Assembly (NCBI GenBank): GCA_026702755.1
Contig: JAPPBX010000086.1
Location: 1-41,726, forward strand
DNA: 41,726 bases
Direction: 5' to 3'
Origin: Candidatus Poribacteria bacterium
GTDB taxonomy: Bacteria > Poribacteria > WGA-4E > WGA-3G
The translations under genes and the position numbers were made by a program. The number at the start of each line of letters is the position of its first letter. The stretch's first letter is position 1. Positions 16,466-24,920 of the stretch are shown one piece after another. The notes beneath the pieces are model-generated. The model was not told the DNA's origin. It saw only the letters and a list, made by a program, of their open reading frames with translations, and made no database searches.

Positions 16466-16542
16466 GTTTTCAGTTATCAGTTTCGAGTTAAAAAAGGGTT
16501 TTGATAGTCCGAATATTCCTTGCTGATAACTTCTTTATCAAT

Positions 16543-16638
16543 CGAGAACGTAAGCCCGTAATGAAATGGAGGGCGGCTCTGCACAGAAGCACGTGATGCC
16601 CCAACCAACGTTACTTAACCGCAAGGTAAATTAAAAAT
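16543..16638 (+). promoter_or_regulatory. Leader shared with dapB1, upstream of dapL
   Basis: This is the partner of the 96-base segment before dapB1, with the same distance to the start codon. Conserved blocks occur at both ends (AACGTA, GTAATG, AATGGA, GGCGG; ACTTAACCGCAAGG near the start). AAGG about 12 bases before the ATG may serve as the ribosome binding site. Confidence 0.5.
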
Positions 16639-17814
16639 ATGATTACGATCGCAGAACGGTTAGAGAAACTTCCACCTTATCTCTTTGTAGATTTACGTCA
16701 AAAAATGCAGGCAGCACAAGCACGAGGCGTTGATGTGATTAGCCTCGGCATCGGTGACCCGGATATTCCGACACCAGACCCAGTTGTTGAAACCTTATGT
16801 AGCGCAATCCAAAACCCCGATGACTCAGACAGACACCGCTACGGGTGCGACATCCCCGTTGACGATTTCCCACAAGCAGTCCTCGACTTTTACCAACATC
16901 GTTACGGGGTCACACTGTCCGATGAACAGGTTGTGACAACGCTCGGTAGTAAAGACGCTATCGTTAAAATGGCACTGGGCATTCTCAATCCAGGCGACAT
17001 CGGCATCGCAGCGAGTCCAGGCTATCCGACCTACAACATTGGACACGTGTTTGCCAGCGCGACGACCTACTACGCGCCGATTCTGCGAGAAAACGATTTC
17101 TATGTTGACTTTGACGCTATTCCTGACGAAGTAAAACGCCTCGCCAAAGTCCTTTGGATCAACTATCCAAACAATCCCACGACAGCCACTGCCGACCTCG
17201 ATTTTTTCGAGCGCGCCGTAGAATTTGGACGACAAAACGACATTCTTATTGCGCACGACAACGCTTACAGCGAAAATACTTACGATGGGTATCGCTCCCC
17301 AAGTATTTTGCAAGTAGAGGGTGCCACCGAGGTCGCTGTCGAATTCTTTTCACTGAGCAAAGCGTTCAATATGACAGGATGGCGATTGGGATTTGTCGCT
17401 GGCAATCCAATTGCTGTCGATGCTGTCAAGAAGGTCAAAGACAATATCGATAACGGTTCGCTCCGTGCACTCCAGTTCGCCGGTGCAAAGGCACTCTCAA
17501 TCGTAGACGAAATTACACCAGCGATAAACGCAGTTTATCAAAAGCGCCGAGATATGGTGGTAGACGCGCTTACGGATAGCGGATGGGAAATCGAGAAACC
17601 GAAGGCGACGATATATGTTTGGGCATCCGTTCCACCGCGGTTTAACGGATCCAGCCGCGCCTTTGCGACAGCACTGCTTGAGGAAGCGGGCGTTGTTGTA
17701 ACACCGGGACTCGGATACGGACAATGGAGCGAAGGTTATTTCAGAATCTCACTTACGTATCCAGACGCAGTGATTGAGGAAGCAATTTCCCGGATTCGCG
17801 ATTTCTCGCAGTAA
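16639..17814 (+). CDS. dapL: LL-diaminopimelate aminotransferase (DapL-type)
   Basis: DapL transfers an amino group from glutamate to tetrahydrodipicolinate, making LL-diaminopimelate in one step and bypassing the acylated route. The 391-residue class I/II PLP aminotransferase has SLGIGDPDIPTPDPVV (35-50), NYPNNPT (175-181), D207 and Y210 (AHDNAYS), and the PLP lysine K241 in SLSKAFNMTGWRLGF. SLGIGDPD near the N-terminus and SKAFNMTGWR favour LL-DAP or aspartate-type enzymes. Two dapB genes 3-5 kb upstream and the shared leader support the lysine/peptidoglycan role. Another class I aminotransferase (aspartate or alanine type) remains possible. Confidence 0.85.
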   Translation: MITIAERLEKLPPYLFVDLRQKMQAAQARGVDVISLGIGDPDIPTPDPVVETLCSAIQNPDDSDRHRYGCDIPVDDFPQAVLDFYQHRYGVTLSDEQVVTTLGSKDAIVKMALGILNPGDIGIAASPGYPTYNIGHVFASATTYYAPILRENDFYVDFDAIPDEVKRLAKVLWINYPNNPTTATADLDFFERAVEFGRQNDILIAHDNAYSENTYDGYRSPSILQVEGATEVAVEFFSLSKAFNMTGWRLGFVAGNPIAVDAVKKVKDNIDNGSLRALQFAGAKALSIVDEITPAINAVYQKRRDMVVDALTDSGWEIEKPKATIYVWASVPPRFNGSSRAFATALLEEAGVVVTPGLGYGQWSEGYFRISLTYPDAVIEEAISRIRDFSQ

Positions 17815-17862
17815 AGAAATAGCCGTCGGCTCTCGGGTGTCAGCAGTCAGAAACCAAAAGAT

Positions 17863-17915
17863 TTTGATCATCAACTTGGCTTCCAGATTTACAAACGGAC
17901 GAGTTGATGATCAAA
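17863..17915 (+). repeat. 16-bp hairpin downstream of dapL, covarying with the upstream one
   Basis: TTTGATCATCAACTTG (17863-17878) pairs with 17900-17915 with one G-T wobble. Compared with the hairpin at 16410-16465, two stem pairs changed together (A-T to G-C and C-G to T-A). It sits about 50 bases after the dapL stop. Confidence 0.7.
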
Positions 17916-17976
17916 GCCGCGAAGTGCTCTTCTACCGGGAGCCGAAAGTCGAAGACCGATAGCAATAAAAAAGATT

Positions 17977-20900
17977 ATGACACACATTAACTCTTGTTCA
18001 GCGAGTTTTAGGGATTTGCAAACCACAGCGAAAAACCTCACTTTAATTTTTATCGTAGCCCTTGCGACAGTTTTTGTTTGTGTTGAGGCAAGAAGTGTTG
18101 AGCAAGTTCAAACCTACACCGTTGCCGATGGATTGGTGGGTCCAGTTGTTCCTGTTATTTTCCAAGACAGTCGAGGCGCCCTCTGGTTCGGTTCCAATCA
18201 GGATGGGGTCAGTCGGTTTGATGGGAATACATTTGAATCCCACATTGGGTCCCCGGACACTTCGGAAGACCTACTTGTGCCCGATGGAAAAGCGGGTGCG
18301 CTGCTCGGCGAAACACGACTCATCACCGAAGATAAGTGGGGACATATCTGGTTCCTCACGCGTGTGCCTTCAGAAACCTCAGGCAGAGTCAGTCGGTTTG
18401 ACGGCACTTCAGTCAGCCTTATCAGTAGAGGCAATTGGCTGATCGTTGATCGAAAGGGCGATGTTTGGGTCGGCGACAATCAGAGGCTAACGAAGTATAT
18501 CACCCCAGGCGTTCAACGTCCGTCACAAGCACAGCCAAACGAAATTATAGGCGAGAATCTCGCTCGTTCAGCGACTTTGACAATAAACGTCATCTTTGAA
18601 AGTAAAGATGGCACCATCTGGCTCGGTGGACATGAAGGGGCGGAAGAACAGACCGGTGTAATTTTGAGTTTCCGAGAGACGCGTTGGGTGCGCGAAGTCC
18701 CAGAACCCAGCGATAGTGACCAAGCAAGTGATGAAACAGAAAACCAAATGCCGAGTGTCAGCCAAGGTGCTGGATTCAAACGGTACGATATGGAGAATCT
18801 AAACACCATTGGTACTATCGAAGCGATAGCCGAAGGTCCGAATGGAAACCTCTGGTTCGGTGGCTACAACCTTCTCTTGCGGTTCGATGGGCAGACTTTT
18901 GAACAGGTACTCCCTCTTGCTTGGGGACAAGGCAGCACAAGGACACGTAACCCTTCACTAACCGGGAAGAGAGCGTCAATCCGAAGTGACAAACAAGGAC
19001 GCGTTTGGTTTAGTGATGGACGCACCACAAGGTGGTGGAAGGGTTCACAACATGGAAACCTAACAGGGTTCCTTGAACTTGAAGATGCTTTGGGAAACCT
19101 ATGGATGACGGATGAACTTGGAGCACATCAATACGATAGTACGCTTAATTTAGCTACCGTCTACAGCGAACTCGGAATTGAGGCGATCCATACGATTTTT
19201 GAAGCCGTTGACGGTAAATTGTGGTTCGGCCACAATAACGGGGCAACAGCATTTGACCCAACACCTGTAATTAGCACACATGCAGGACTCGGTACGAATA
19301 GGGTCCGAACGGTGTATGAGGATAGTCGAGGTTATCTCTGGTTTAGTATTCTTGGCGGTGCTACGCGCTATAATCCGCAAACAACAGAACTTACCACGCA
19401 TCTATTCAGAGTAGATTCAGCACAAAACACCTCGTCCCCCAACTCCCAAGTTAACGCCAGTAGTATAGATCGCTCTCGGTTCCCTCGAACTGAAATTGAA
19501 AGAATATTTGAAGTTGGTGGAGATGTCTGGTTTATTGATGAACCGAGAGCGCGCGCTGGCTCTACAAGAGCTACATATACGTTCTTCCGGTTCGCAAGCG
19601 GAAAAGTGGATCAGGTGTCTATTCCTATCCGAATCCAAGTCGGACCCGGCGGCGAAATGTCGGGCGGCAGCACTGATATACACATTATTGAAGGGAAAGA
19701 CGTATGGCTGGCTTTCGGTGGGCATCTCTTCAAAGCAGACAGAACAGGATTACTGCAGCTCACGGACACAGGCTTCCAAAGAATACTCTTTCAACAAACC
19801 GGTCCGGGGACAGTCCCTCAGCCAATAAACGCGCTTGATCACGGCGCAGCCGCCATCACCGATTTATACAAAGATACCAACGAGAGACTCTGGGTACATT
19901 TTGAGAACGGAAAAGTCCTGCGCTATCCGAAAACGATTGCACAATTAAAACCGACAGATCGTCCTATTAAGCCAGAAGTCCTTCCCCTAAAAGCAACAAT
20001 GCTGTTGAAAGCCGCATCGGGAAGCAAATGGTTTTTTAACGCGGTAACAGGAAAGTTGATAATCTGGAGCGACACTGAACTTGGTGGACCAATTCTACTC
20101 GACGGAGAGTCCAGTTCAGCCCCACTCGCAGTATGGAAGGATCCCAAGCAAGAAAATAACCGAATAACTTTCCTTTTCCCTGATGTTCTCAAAACCTATC
20201 ACGGCATAGCCCTCATCTCTGTTGACGATTTTGAACTTGCCGATGTTCAAACTTCTCTAACCTCACAAGAAGGTGTCCTCTGGTTAGCAACATCTCAAGG
20301 AGCCGTTCAATATGATGGGAAGAGAGTCACAAAGTACGCAAGAAAAGAAGACGAATTTCTTGTTAGCAACGTACGAGATGTGATGGAAGATAGCCGTGGA
20401 AATATATGGTTCGCAACATGGGGCGGCGGCATCCTACGCTACGATGGCGAAACCTTCTACCTCCTTACAACGAAAAACGGTTTGGCACATAATAACATCT
20501 CGAAAATTCATGAGTCCTCTGACAAAGACCTCTGGTTCGCAACCGAAGGTGGCGTTACGCACTATACACCGACGATTGGGGGACTCCCATTTTGTCGGTT
20601 AACTGCTTTAGAGGCTGATACAACCTATACTGACCTCTCATCGAGTTTAACGCTACCATCACGCGGATCAAAGACCTTTAATGTGAAAGGCATCAGTCCG
20701 CTCCGTGCTGGACTCTCTTACGAATTTAAATTGACCGGGCTGGATATCCCGACGTGGACCACCCTTTCGGCAGAGGCGTTCTCTCTCTTGAAAACCGGTT
20801 CTGGCGTTCGATCTAATGAGTGGACTGACGCTTCGGCAATCGGATTGCCAAATCAACAACTCCTGCGGGATAGCGGCGTTACACAGGAATTCCAAAACCA

Positions 20901-21930
20901 AAATGGAATTCTGCGCATTCGGTATACAGGTCTCAAAGCGGGAAACTATAACTTCCTCGTCAAGGCGTTCCGTAAAGGTACACCCTACACGGAACCCGCA
21001 GCAGCAGTGGACTTTAGCATCTCACCGCCCTTCTGGACGCGATGGCGCAGATACCTTCCGACACTCATCTTTGTGACCGTCGTCCTTTCTTTAGTTGGAC
21101 GCTTGGTCGTCAATCGCCGACATACGGTGCAGCTGCGCAACGAAATGCGTGAAAAGGAAGAGGCGGACGTGCAACGTATCCGAGATGAGTTGAGTGAAGC
21201 GCAGAATATCCAGATGGGATTGCTACCTACGGAAGCCCCCGATACTAAGGGATTCGATGTCGCGGGGATGTCGGTGCCCGCAACGCAGGTAGGCGGCGAC
21301 TTTTACGACTACCTCACCGTTGCGAATGGGCAAACCGCGATTGCCGTGGCAGATGCCGCAGGAAAAGGATTACGAGGCGCGATGAATGCCGTGCTAACGA
21401 ACGGGATGCTATATGAAGTCGCGCGTTTTAAATCTGAAGCGGACATCATTCTCACCGATCTCAATAGGGGGTTAGCACCCCGCATGTACGGACCGAGTTT
21501 CATCGCACTCAACCTCGCAATCCTTGATGAAGACAAAAAACAGATCGACTATGCCAACGGTGGGCAACCCTATCCTGTTCTCAAGCGAGGCACGAACGTC
21601 TTTGAGATCGACAACAGCGACCTCCCCCTTGGCAGTATGAAAAGGGTCGAGTATGAATCCATCACTTTCGATTTAAAAGAGGGTGATGTCTTGATTTTCC
21701 ATTCAGATGGTCTCATTGAAGCTCTCAATACGGATGAGGAAATGTATGGAACGGAACGCTTAAAGGAATTAGTTTCAAAAATCTCGGATAGTTACACTGC
21801 GGCGGAAGTAATTCAAAGCATCGTTTCGGATGTTCAAGGCTTCGTCGGTGACGCGGAACAATATGACGATATGACAATTGTTGTCATCAAAGTCCCGGGA
21901 CATACTGACACCACAGGCAATGGCACGTAA
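17977..21930 (+). CDS. One-piece sensor: extracytoplasmic propeller, Y_Y_Y-like domain, membrane helix, SpoIIE/PP2C phosphatase
   Basis: The 1317-residue protein starts with a signal/anchor helix (about 22-38). Up to about residue 890 it carries many two-component-regulator propeller repeats (for example VIFQDSRGALWFGSNQDG and VMEDSRGNIWFATWGGG). A Y_Y_Y-like domain follows (about 900-1015), then a transmembrane helix near 1026-1045, a charged coiled-coil linker, and a SpoIIE-type PP2C serine phosphatase. The phosphatase motifs are GGDFYDY near 1106, DAAGKG near 1128, HSDGLIEA and YDDMTIVVI. The metal-binding aspartates are present, so it should be active. In RsbU-like systems such phosphatases act on anti-sigma-factor antagonists. 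Here the output sits on the sensor itself, replacing the usual histidine kinase. The ligand is unknown; no sigma-factor genes are adjacent. Confidence 0.88.
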   Translation: MTHINSCSASFRDLQTTAKNLTLIFIVALATVFVCVEARSVEQVQTYTVADGLVGPVVPVIFQDSRGALWFGSNQDGVSRFDGNTFESHIGSPDTSEDLLVPDGKAGALLGETRLITEDKWGHIWFLTRVPSETSGRVSRFDGTSVSLISRGNWLIVDRKGDVWVGDNQRLTKYITPGVQRPSQAQPNEIIGENLARSATLTINVIFESKDGTIWLGGHEGAEEQTGVILSFRETRWVREVPEPSDSDQASDETENQMPSVSQGAGFKRYDMENLNTIGTIEAIAEGPNGNLWFGGYNLLLRFDGQTFEQVLPLAWGQGSTRTRNPSLTGKRASIRSDKQGRVWFSDGRTTRWWKGSQHGNLTGFLELEDALGNLWMTDELGAHQYDSTLNLATVYSELGIEAIHTIFEAVDGKLWFGHNNGATAFDPTPVISTHAGLGTNRVRTVYEDSRGYLWFSILGGATRYNPQTTELTTHLFRVDSAQNTSSPNSQVNASSIDRSRFPRTEIERIFEVGGDVWFIDEPRARAGSTRATYTFFRFASGKVDQVSIPIRIQVGPGGEMSGGSTDIHIIEGKDVWLAFGGHLFKADRTGLLQLTDTGFQRILFQQTGPGTVPQPINALDHGAAAITDLYKDTNERLWVHFENGKVLRYPKTIAQLKPTDRPIKPEVLPLKATMLLKAASGSKWFFNAVTGKLIIWSDTELGGPILLDGESSSAPLAVWKDPKQENNRITFLFPDVLKTYHGIALISVDDFELADVQTSLTSQEGVLWLATSQGAVQYDGKRVTKYARKEDEFLVSNVRDVMEDSRGNIWFATWGGGILRYDGETFYLLTTKNGLAHNNISKIHESSDKDLWFATEGGVTHYTPTIGGLPFCRLTALEADTTYTDLSSSLTLPSRGSKTFNVKGISPLRAGLSYEFKLTGLDIPTWTTLSAEAFSLLKTGSGVRSNEWTDASAIGLPNQQLLRDSGVTQEFQNQNGILRIRYTGLKAGNYNFLVKAFRKGTPYTEPAAAVDFSISPPFWTRWRRYLPTLIFVTVVLSLVGRLVVNRRHTVQLRNEMREKEEADVQRIRDELSEAQNIQMGLLPTEAPDTKGFDVAGMSVPATQVGGDFYDYLTVANGQTAIAVADAAGKGLRGAMNAVLTNGMLYEVARFKSEADIILTDLNRGLAPRMYGPSFIALNLAILDEDKKQIDYANGGQPYPVLKRGTNVFEIDNSDLPLGSMKRVEYESITFDLKEGDVLIFHSDGLIEALNTDEEMYGTERLKELVSKISDSYTAAEVIQSIVSDVQGFVGDAEQYDDMTIVVIKVPGHTDTTGNGT

Positions 21931-21959
21931 TTGGAAAAGTCCTTTGCGTGCCCGATTGT

Positions 21960-23879
21960 CTATGCGTTCCTGAAATCAATAACCGTTTGCCGGTATTCCT
22001 CCGGGAGACCGATGTCAAAGCGTCTGCCTTTGACGACATACCCTGAAAATCCATCTGCTTTCCGCAATTCATCTAAACAGGATGTCAGCTGGAATTCGCC
22101 GCGCTCGCGCAGGTTGTGCGTGATATTTTGTTCCAGAAACTCGAAAATCTGAGGTTGAAGCACATAGATGCCGAACACCGTCAAGAACTGATCTATATCC
22201 ATTCCATCTACGTGCAAATGCTCCATTGCGTACTCAGCATCCGGTTTTTCATAAAACTCAGTCACCGAAAGCAGCGAATCCTCTTCTTTCCATATACCCG
22301 TGACACAGCCGAAGTTTGACAACTGCTCAATCGGTGTCTTTTTAAGTCCAACAACACTGTGCCCCACCTGTTCATAAGCCTCAACGACCTGTTGCGCGCA
22401 GCATTTTTCCTCATCTGAACCGTAGAGATGGTCACCCAGCATCAATAGAAAGGGTTCGTTTCCAACCCATTCTCTGGCACAATAAACAGCATGCCCAAAA
22501 CCTTCTTGAACGTCCTGTGTGACGAATGTCACCCGGCTCCCCAATTCCAGCAGATAGTCGCAATACGTCTTATTCTCTTTGCTGAGTTTATTGTAATGTT
22601 CAATCGGCGGTGGCGTTTTGAAAAACGACTCAAAGAGTTCGGTATCCCCAGCCTGAACAATGAGGCAGACTTCCTCAATGCCAGCACTGATCGCCTCTTC
22701 AACGATTGCCATAATCGCTGGTTTTGCCTGTCCAGAACTGTCAATCACAGGAAACAACTCTTTCTTCATCGCCTTTGAAGCAGGGAATAACCGAGTTCCA
22801 AACCCAGCAGCAGGAATGACCGCTTTTCGGACGTGGCTGCTCGCTTCGATAACCAACTTCAGACACGACATCTCTAAATCTTGTTCAATAATCTCAATAA
22901 CGCGCGTCTGACTCTCTTCATCCTTCACAATGAATTGCGCGGATCCGTCTCCTTGCGAACCGACCCCCTTGCCACCCCAGATATACGGCTGAATCGGTTC
23001 ATAATTGAGGACTTTGTGGAGGACAGGTGCCGTCAACTGCGAGGGACATGCCGGAATCAGGTGTTTGTCAAACTCGGTTTGGGCGCGTGTCATTAGTTTG
23101 CCTACTGTTTCTGCGTCTCCGTCCCGGAGTGCTTGATATGCCTCTTGTGTAATCTGTGCGCTTATGGGACCAAGGTAGTGTTGTACATTTTTTTCTAATT
23201 CGCTCTCAGCGAACGGATAACAATGATTTAATTGGCTCAATATTAGACGTGTATCTTTACCAGCACCGAGGTCAACAATCACAAGGTACAGATCTTTCGG
23301 TACACTGAGTTCTCGGACATCAACATTGTCGCCATCGAAAGTCATCAGGATAGGTCGTTGGTATGCACACCCTTGGTCCATCCGTCCACAACGCGAAGGC
23401 GTCGTCGTCTCACCACGGTAGGCATATTCCATTTCACCGCGTGTTGTCATCTTGAGATCATAAGTGCGATTGAAGGCACGCGCGACCAATACACTGATGG
23501 CTGCACTCGAAGACAACCCTTTTTTCACAGGCAAATCGGTGAGATAATTGTCAATTTCCAGCCCCTGCACCCGATAGTTGGTTAAAATTTGATATGCAAC
23601 ACCGGCGGCATAACTGAAAAATCCGCCTTTTTCAGCCTCATCAAGCAAGGCACTCCTCTCCATGGGTAGGCTATAAGGACCGTGACGGGTACCATCACTG
23701 AGAGTTGTATTCAAAATCAGCTGCGTTGGATGCGGTTTAACCTCGGCGTATACCCCTTGGTTCGTGCTGGTTATTAATGTATAACCCTTTTCAATCTCTG
23801 AGTTATTTTGCCGGTACCTTGCTGCCCAATCGCTGTGTTCCCCGAACAGGCAAATTCTTCCCGGCACAAAAAGTTTCAT
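21960..23879 (-). CDS. Fused GHMP sugar kinase / UTP-sugar-1-phosphate uridylyltransferase
   Basis: Residues 1-340 form a GHMP-type kinase like galactokinase: PGRICLFGEHSDW (6-18), the ATP loop GLSSSAA (121-127), catalytic D168 in GRMDQG and the third motif GGKGVGSQGDG (302-312). Residues 350-639 form a GalU-like nucleotidyltransferase beginning VRKAVIPAAGFGTRLFPASK, with the KKELFPVID lysine block. Joined, the two would convert a free sugar or uronic acid to its 1-phosphate and then to a UDP-sugar, a salvage route. The kinase-then-transferase order is opposite to that of the fucokinase/GDP-fucose pyrophosphorylase FKP. Sugar specificity cannot be read. Each domain is of normal length, with no frameshift. 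The gene follows a GNAT gene by 47 bases on the same strand. Confidence 0.88.
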   Translation of the reverse strand: MKLFVPGRICLFGEHSDWAARYRQNNSEIEKGYTLITSTNQGVYAEVKPHPTQLILNTTLSDGTRHGPYSLPMERSALLDEAEKGGFFSYAAGVAYQILTNYRVQGLEIDNYLTDLPVKKGLSSSAAISVLVARAFNRTYDLKMTTRGEMEYAYRGETTTPSRCGRMDQGCAYQRPILMTFDGDNVDVRELSVPKDLYLVIVDLGAGKDTRLILSQLNHCYPFAESELEKNVQHYLGPISAQITQEAYQALRDGDAETVGKLMTRAQTEFDKHLIPACPSQLTAPVLHKVLNYEPIQPYIWGGKGVGSQGDGSAQFIVKDEESQTRVIEIIEQDLEMSCLKLVIEASSHVRKAVIPAAGFGTRLFPASKAMKKELFPVIDSSGQAKPAIMAIVEEAISAGIEEVCLIVQAGDTELFESFFKTPPPIEHYNKLSKENKTYCDYLLELGSRVTFVTQDVQEGFGHAVYCAREWVGNEPFLLMLGDHLYGSDEEKCCAQQVVEAYEQVGHSVVGLKKTPIEQLSNFGCVTGIWKEEDSLLSVTEFYEKPDAEYAMEHLHVDGMDIDQFLTVFGIYVLQPQIFEFLEQNITHNLRERGEFQLTSCLDELRKADGFSGYVVKGRRFDIGLPEEYRQTVIDFRNA

Positions 23880-23926
23880 AGTGCGTCCCTATAAGTTTTA
23901 GAAAATAAAGTTGTCTATCAGCAGAG

Positions 23927-24754
23927 TCACGCAAATTGATAGTGGATTCCTTCGGCAACAACAGAATAGCCGATTCGGCGATAGATAGAGTTGGAAACTG
24001 GGTTACCCAAATCGGTGTAGAGAATACACCGGTGTCCTTCATCACGAACCTGTTTCGAGAGACTGGCAACACACGCGCTGGCGTACCCGTTGCCTCGATT
24101 CTCCGGCGGTGTATAGACCAGTTGTACTCGAACGACACCTTCCACAGGTGGTGTTAACCCTGCTACTGACACAGGTCCAGCATTGTCCCATAACCAGATC
24201 TGTCCGGCAGAGAGCCGCCTGTCAACAAGAGATTCCGCTTTGCTTTCTTGTACTGCACTTGTGTCAGCCCAAAAATGGTGTACCCAGTCGATGAGGCGTT
24301 CCCGATCACCTCGGACAGCCTTCCGCAAGTGTCCTTTAACGCCAGTAGGTTCCTCCACTTTATTGACTTCATAAATGCGCTGTCCCATAAACGGAATCAC
24401 TGCTGACTTTTGCCGCTCCGCCCACTGCCCTGCAAAGTGTGCTGCCGTTGTGGCATCCCCACCGACACCGGGCAATTTTACCTTTGCATCTGATATTGCA
24501 TCCACCACTGAGCGAACTATGTTGGATTCCATCGGCGTGACAATTGCGCGAAGATTCAAGGGAGACTGAAAGGCGACACCGACGACAGCGTTTCCATCCG
24601 TTGCTACCCAGTAGCGACCGGGTATAAAGTGCTCAACTCGGGCGTGTAAAAGTGTAAGAATCACATTGTTATGGACAGGCTTTGAACGCAGGAATACCTT
24701 TGCTTTGTTCAATACCCAATCTGCATTATCACTAAAGGAGACTTCGATTGCCAT
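23927..24754 (-). CDS. GNAT-family N-acetyltransferase
   Basis: The 275-residue protein has a diverged N-terminal half, containing WVATDGNAVVGVAFQSP, and a typical GNAT core in the C-terminal half. VQLVYTPPENRGNGYASACVA carries the acetyl-CoA pyrophosphate loop (R-G-N-G-Y-A), and the closing NSIYRRIGYSVV matches motif B. This two-part layout resembles GNAT proteins of about 270-290 residues in which the N-terminal half is a degenerate copy. Substrate unknown. It is probably cotranscribed with the downstream kinase/uridylyltransferase, with a 47-base gap. Confidence 0.85.
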   Translation of the reverse strand: MAIEVSFSDNADWVLNKAKVFLRSKPVHNNVILTLLHARVEHFIPGRYWVATDGNAVVGVAFQSPLNLRAIVTPMESNIVRSVVDAISDAKVKLPGVGGDATTAAHFAGQWAERQKSAVIPFMGQRIYEVNKVEEPTGVKGHLRKAVRGDRERLIDWVHHFWADTSAVQESKAESLVDRRLSAGQIWLWDNAGPVSVAGLTPPVEGVVRVQLVYTPPENRGNGYASACVASLSKQVRDEGHRCILYTDLGNPVSNSIYRRIGYSVVAEGIHYQFA

Positions 24755-24831
24755 ACTTATATTATATTATAGAGTTATTAAGTAAGTCAATTCAGTTTTT
24801 TGTAGGAGGCGGGAAACACCCAAGCACAAGA

Positions 24832-24850
24832 GCGAGGATACAATCCTCGC
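24832..24850. repeat. 8-bp palindrome of the CTCGCCAGCG family
   Basis: GCGAGGAT (24832-24839), loop ACA, ATCCTCGC (24843-24850), followed by CAGCG. Arrangement and loop match the palindrome at 5607-5633. It lies between the peptidase gene's stop and the GNAT gene's start, both leftward, and could act as a terminator. Confidence 0.6.
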
Positions 24851-24920
24851 CAGCGACGGTGGGGTTCTTGTCCCTGACGAACTATAAACATATTTTCGGA
24901 TTTTACCGATATAATAGAAT

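Noticed and set aside
16639-17814. Aspartate or alanine aminotransferase instead of DapL
   Set aside because: Not excluded, but the nearby dapB pair, the shared leader and the N-terminal SLGIGDPD pattern make the diaminopimelate role more likely.
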